From contig OY855916.1 in the NCBI GenBank assembly GCA_963693305.1, positions 2,978,501-3,042,500 on the forward strand: a stretch of DNA of 64,000 bases, written 5' to 3'. Source of the DNA: Meandrina meandrites (lineage: Eukaryota; Cnidaria; Anthozoa; Scleractinia; Meandrinidae). Positions 60,701 through 64,000 of the stretch are shown here, piece after piece (the stretch's first letter is position 1; the number at the start of each line of letters is the position of its first letter). The translations under genes were made by a program, and so were the position numbers. Below the pieces are notes generated by a model. The model saw only the letters and a program-made list of their open reading frames with translations. It did not search any database and was not told the origin of the DNA.

Positions 60701-63700
60701 TCGCGCCAGCGACCGCTAAAGAGAAAACCGTGAGGTGAAGAGATGTTGAAAACAAAGACAGGTCGAAGTTATATCCTAGGAAAAGACTTGTCTGAGGACA
60801 TTAGAAGGGGCATTATAGACACAATTGTGCAAAACGGTGGAGGCCATATATCTGTTTTTTCTTTTTTTTTTTGGATGCAGCTACTATGATGTTGCAAGGA
60901 AATTTAATATTTGTTTCGCAGCAAGAAAATCGTTTGGCCGGAACAATTGTCAAACTATTGACACTACTTTCACTTACAGATACAGCGGATTCAGGTTGAG
61001 TGTTTAACGGCCTCAGTTGTCGCGTTCGTTGTAACGGTTGAACCGATTGTGTTGCGAGGCAAAATGACAGACGTTGCTAGGCAGGAATGACGACGTTCTG
61101 TCTGGGAAAAAGCACGTTGTGGTTTTCCCAGGCAGAACGTTGGCATTCCAGCCTAGCAACGTCTGTCATTTTGCCTCGCAATGCAAATCAATTCAACCGT
61201 TACAACGAACGCGACAACTGAGACCGTTAAACACTCAACCTGAATCCACTGTAAGTGAAATAAAAAGCTGTTTTTTTTCCACTGAACGTTTGTCATATTA
61301 GGCTTGAAATTAATTCAGAAGTTGCATTGAGAGAGTTTGTTGATCAATGTAATCTGTGCCGTCGGATGAGAATAATAACTTTCAAGCTACTACTCAGCGC
61401 TACCACTTCTTCTTTTAGTTTTTTTTTACCCTCGTATTCCTCTAATCTTCAGATCAGAATGTTTTTGTATTTACGTTTGTTGACAAAATGAATGCAAGCC
61501 ACCTTCACACCACATTTCCTGCCATTGCATTTCGTTTGAAGTGCCCATAATGCCAATTTTTTTCTTTTCACAGCTGATTCTTTATAACACCCAATTAACT
61601 TTTTTGAAAAAAATTTACCAATTTGCATAAAACCCAATTTTTTGATAAATTTTTAAAGAAGTTCAAATTTGCTGCCATTTTGGTCAACCATTCACACCAG
61701 TCTTCCTTGGTTTGAACCGAGTCGTGGCATAGGTTCAGGAACACGTGATTTGAATCATGACTTACATGTATCTGACGTGACTTATCTGACTTACTTGACG
61801 CTATGGGCACTTAAACATTTCAACATCTCTTTAACTCACGGTTTTCTCTTTAGCGGTCGCTGATGCGAACAACCAAAATGGCATCACGTGATCAGTGTTT
61901 TGCAAACCGCAGAGCCACAAATACATCATCACGTGATCAGAATTTTTGAACTGGAGACTAGAACCAACGGTCCATGAAAGGGGCCGAAAAAAAGCCCTCG
62001 TCCACGGACGTCTGAGATAAATAGTACCTTGTGTTGACATTTTGTAAGTACTGCGCTAAGTCCTCATGGCCATTGGCCCTGGCAACATCCTCTGGTAATG
62101 GATTTCGGTCCTTGTAAGTGTTAAAAATGATCTTTCCAGCTGAAGTACTGAAGATCATTTGAATAAACTGTTGGGCATCCGTTTGGGCTGCTGTATAAAC
62201 AAGTAACTGGAGAACTTTGAGAGCCTGTGTGTGTTTTGTTTGAATTGAAGAACCTAAAAAAGAATGAAAAATAGTCAGATAGGTTCAATGGGAGGGGGAA
62301 GTGGGCTGCAACTATCACTACCAAATACAGAACTCTGTATTGGGGTTTGACAGCATGCTTCTCCAGAATATACCAAGCTCAGATGACATCCCCTAGGATC
62401 TCTCCATCTTAATTGTTTTGTGACTTTTGTTAATTTTATGTCTTAGGTAACTGGTTCTTGATTTCCTTTGCAATGCTAAGAAAGTCTCATCATCCCCCAA
62501 AGTCTTGAATTTTCCTTGTGCCACCCCTTGAACTTAAGGGCCTAATCTTTCAGAAACTCCAACATAACTTAAGACACTATTTTCAACTTTTGCTGGATTC
62601 AAAATTATGAAGTTTGGGCAAGTCATGCCCCCTTAAAGCAATAATTTGGTACTATTACTTCAGGGTTGTAGCTAAGAAATTTGTCCGCCGGTTATCTTGT
62701 AAATTGTGCCGGTTAAAGAAGGCGTGAAGCGCCTTCTGTTGTCGTCGGAGACGACATGGGGATTTGTATGGGAGGGGGTCGCCCCCTCCCATTGGGGAGG
62801 TATGGGGGGCCTCCCCCAGTAAATTTTGAAAATTTTAATTCAATTTGTGGCACTCTGGTGAAATCTGGGGGCTCTTTTATGGAAAAAAGAAACAACCATT
62901 AAAGAGAAAAAATTGTACATGCTTAGGCATTTCGTTATCTACCATTCCCTGATATTGGGATTATATATCACACTATTTTATTTCTAAATAAATGGATGGG
63001 TAGATCCGTAAATTAACAACTGTCGGATGACTTTAGCTTTACAATACTATTCGCTCGTGGATCCTCGTGGATCGAACTAGCTTGTCCCACGTTTACGAGA
63101 GATCCGGGAGACTTGGTAACAAACTCGTTCCCAATCTTTCACAACCCCTTGAATGCGGGGGGCTACCAAGCTTCGTGTTGACAAGATGGCGGACGCAGAA
63201 AACGGAGAGAGGACACGGTAAACAAGTTCTCAAAACAAGGCTTTATTTCAATTACTTTGTGGCATCGATACTCAAGGTAGTTAGGAGTTTATTCAACCTT
63301 TTCACTCCGAATATATGATTCTAAATCAAACAAGTGCGTAACCAAAGAACTGTTCAATGCAATGCACTTTTAACCGAGTGTTCGCCAGCCAAAATTCAGC
63401 CGGCGATGACCTCGTTCCCAGCCGGCGAATTTCGCCGGCAGCCAGCGCTTAGCGACAACCCTGTTACTTATCCTTACCTTGGTCTTGCAAGGAGAATGGA
63501 CCAAGATCCTGTGCAATATTGCTGTCACTTGCAAAGATGCCATGCTCTTGGGACCACATGGCAAAGTACAGGGACTGTAGCGCTGGGTCTTTAACCAGTT
63601 GCTTTAATACTTCTTGTATCTCATCTACATACATGAAGTATGTCATCCCCAGCCACCGACCAGCCTGTGTGTTGACTGTAACAGGAACAGGGCCCGGCTG

Positions 63701-63708
63701 TTGAGAAG
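53597..63708 (-). CDS. Two-helix membrane protein with ankyrin repeats and TNFR-like region, 5' partial
   Basis: Ten exons on the minus strand, 5' to 3': 63478-63708, 62028-62253, 59868-59959, 59572-59715, 58618-59028, 57898-58046, 56098-56919, 55377-55548, 54773-55021, 53597-53694. All phases join, leaving 863 visible residues. The first needs an upstream exon beyond the window. Order in visible residues: unknown segment and an ankyrin-like repeat (1-152), acidic Ser-rich linker (153-367), basic RRKQRRHW then helix (386-406), seven ankyrin repeats (418-650), cysteine-rich region resembling TNFR repeats (about 655-735, with RNCSTTSNTMCDLC and RCKRCVSRDQC), second helix (781-805), basic then short tail. 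Charges place both ends in the cytoplasm. The acceptor of 56098-56919 must be the second of two adjacent AGs to keep frame, and the last exon is less certain. Function unknown; a receptor-like role is inference. It could also be two genes. Confidence 0.7.
54708..54761. repeat. (AAT)n microsatellite
   Basis: A trinucleotide tract in the intron just downstream of the second membrane-helix exon. It explains the poly-Ile and poly-Tyr open frames here. Confidence 0.95.
54864..54917 (-). repeat. 27-bp tandem duplication inside a membrane-helix exon
   Basis: TGCAAGACCAGCAACAAGAA is repeated 27 bp apart in frame. It gives VLLVAGLAL followed by VLLVAGLAQ in the second membrane helix of the ankyrin/TNFR-like protein. 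Confidence 0.9.
57015..57060 (-). mobile_element. End fragment of the GTAAAATTCCGG MITE family
   Basis: ACCGTAAAATTCCGG matches the end of the element at 18935-19274. The interior is diverged. Confidence 0.4.
57280..57490 (+). repeat. Degenerate pyrimidine-rich minisatellite
   Basis: Repeats of CTCGACTCCACCAACACAA-type units in the intron between the first helix exon and the ankyrin exon. It gives overlapping Thr/Ser/Leu-rich frames that are not called as genes. Confidence 0.7.
60219..60522 (+). mobile_element. tRNA-derived SINE with 14-bp target duplication
   Basis: Box A TGACCTAATGGTTAGTGCG and box B GGGTTCGAGCCCTGG in the head, then a body with CACCCAGGTGTATAAATGGG and a CTTTACCTTACC tail. 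CCTTCTCAGCCTTT flanks both ends (60205-60218 and 60523-60536). It lies in an intron of the ankyrin/TNFR-like gene, in antisense orientation. Confidence 0.88.
60743..60990 (+). pseudogene. Broken helix-turn-helix transposase-like fragment
   Basis: From ATG at 60743 the frame reads GRSYILGKDLSEDIRRGIID and then IVQNGG. After a poly-T interruption another frame reads SYYDVARKFNI. Spacing and residues resemble the first helices of paired-like DNA-binding regions of Tc1/mariner-type transposases. It is frameshifted and truncated, so dead. The match is by pattern only. Confidence 0.45.
60966..61262. mobile_element. Nested 297-bp palindromic element
   Basis: Arms of about 140 bp: TTCAGGTTGAGTGTTTAACG, GTTCGTTGTAACGGTTGAA, GAGGCAAAATGACAGACGTT and GTTCTGTCTGGGAAAA, each mirrored on the right; loop near 61112-61122. 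Confidence 0.8.
62655..63470. mobile_element. About 800-bp element with AGGGTTGTNGCTAAG ends
   Basis: CAGGGTTGTAGCTAAG (62661) is mirrored by CTTAGCGACAACCCTG (63448). Just inside the left end four small hairpins follow one another (62714-62822: GAAGGCG/CGCCTTC, GTCGTC/GACGAC, GGGAGGGGG/CCCCCTCCC, TGGGGAGG/CCTCCCCCA). An ACAAGATGGCGGACGC block at 63180-63195 resembles a YY1 site or the start of a captured exon. It lies in an intron of the ankyrin/TNFR-like gene. Confidence 0.55.
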
Positions 63709-64000
63709 CTGAAATGCAATATTGAAACCATTTAATATTAAAAAATCAATTTTCAACACTGTACAATCTATATAATTATATATATCTGTACACATTGGCT
63801 CGGGGAGGGCTAGACAATAAACTTACATTTTTGGTAGGAGGGTTTCAAATATTTTTGTTACTGGTAACTAGATTTCTTATGATTGGTAATTTATTTAATA
63901 AGTACGTACAATTGTTTTATTTTTTATTTTTTTAAATTACACTAATTTATTGACCAATTTTATTCCTATTCCTTCTCGGTGATGAGTTTATTTTTTTTTC
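63709..64000. other. Intron of the 5'-partial ankyrin/TNFR-like gene
   Basis: AT-rich sequence upstream of the acceptor at 63709-63710. No further exon recognised before the window ends. Confidence 0.45.

Larger units (their letters stand above)
60547..62026. mobile_element. About 1.5-kb element with 200-bp terminal inverted repeats
   Basis: Left arm 60547-60747 and right arm 61822-62026 are inverse: CATCTCAGACGTCCGTGG at the outside, GCGGTTTGCAAAA and TTAGCGGTCGC further in. It encloses a broken helix-turn-helix frame (60743-60990) and a nested palindrome (60966-61262). Its right end touches the splice donor of the host exon at 62028. Confidence 0.75.

Overview
The window looks like nuclear DNA of a cnidarian, probably an anthozoan such as a stony coral. 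This is inferred from an AT-rich background, short GT-AG introns, a TRPA-type channel, a PAN/EGF/fibrinogen-like secreted protein, C-type lectins, and very dense MITEs, tRNA-derived SINEs and non-LTR remnants. No bacterial, plasmid, CRISPR or rRNA features are seen.

Layout. 1-2040: a decayed LINE fragment lying inside a 53-bp inverted repeat. 2855-6452: two blocks of a GC- and CpG-rich 16-bp satellite split by a 287-bp unit that recurs at 8128-8418. 9737-27955 (+): a complete 29-exon TRPA1-like gene; every splice phase joins and the predicted protein is 1080 residues. Its 26th intron holds a third satellite block plus a 15-bp relative and transitional units. Its last intron holds an inverted-repeat element with a dead Penelope-like reverse transcriptase.

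30.9-50.7 kb: a large inverted duplication. Each arm carries a two-exon C-type lectin gene (31049-32138 minus; 49572-50546 plus). Between the arms is a two-exon secreted PAN + EGF + fibrinogen-like gene (36133-38029 minus). The left arm has gained SINEs and a MITE. The right arm has gained a nest of fold-back elements at 45.9-48.5 kb, including a 91-bp palindrome inserted at TTAA.

53.6-63.7 kb (minus): ten in-phase exons of a gene whose 5' end lies outside the window. The predicted protein has ankyrin-like sequence, an acidic linker, a basic stretch and membrane helix, seven ankyrin repeats, a TNFR-like cysteine-rich region, a second membrane helix and a short tail. By charge rule the ankyrin repeats and the cysteine-rich region would share one extracytoplasmic loop. 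This architecture is the best candidate for an undescribed gene type here. The satellite's origin and spread is the best candidate among non-coding features.

All exon calls come from reading splice sites and frames by eye, without alignment or RNA evidence.
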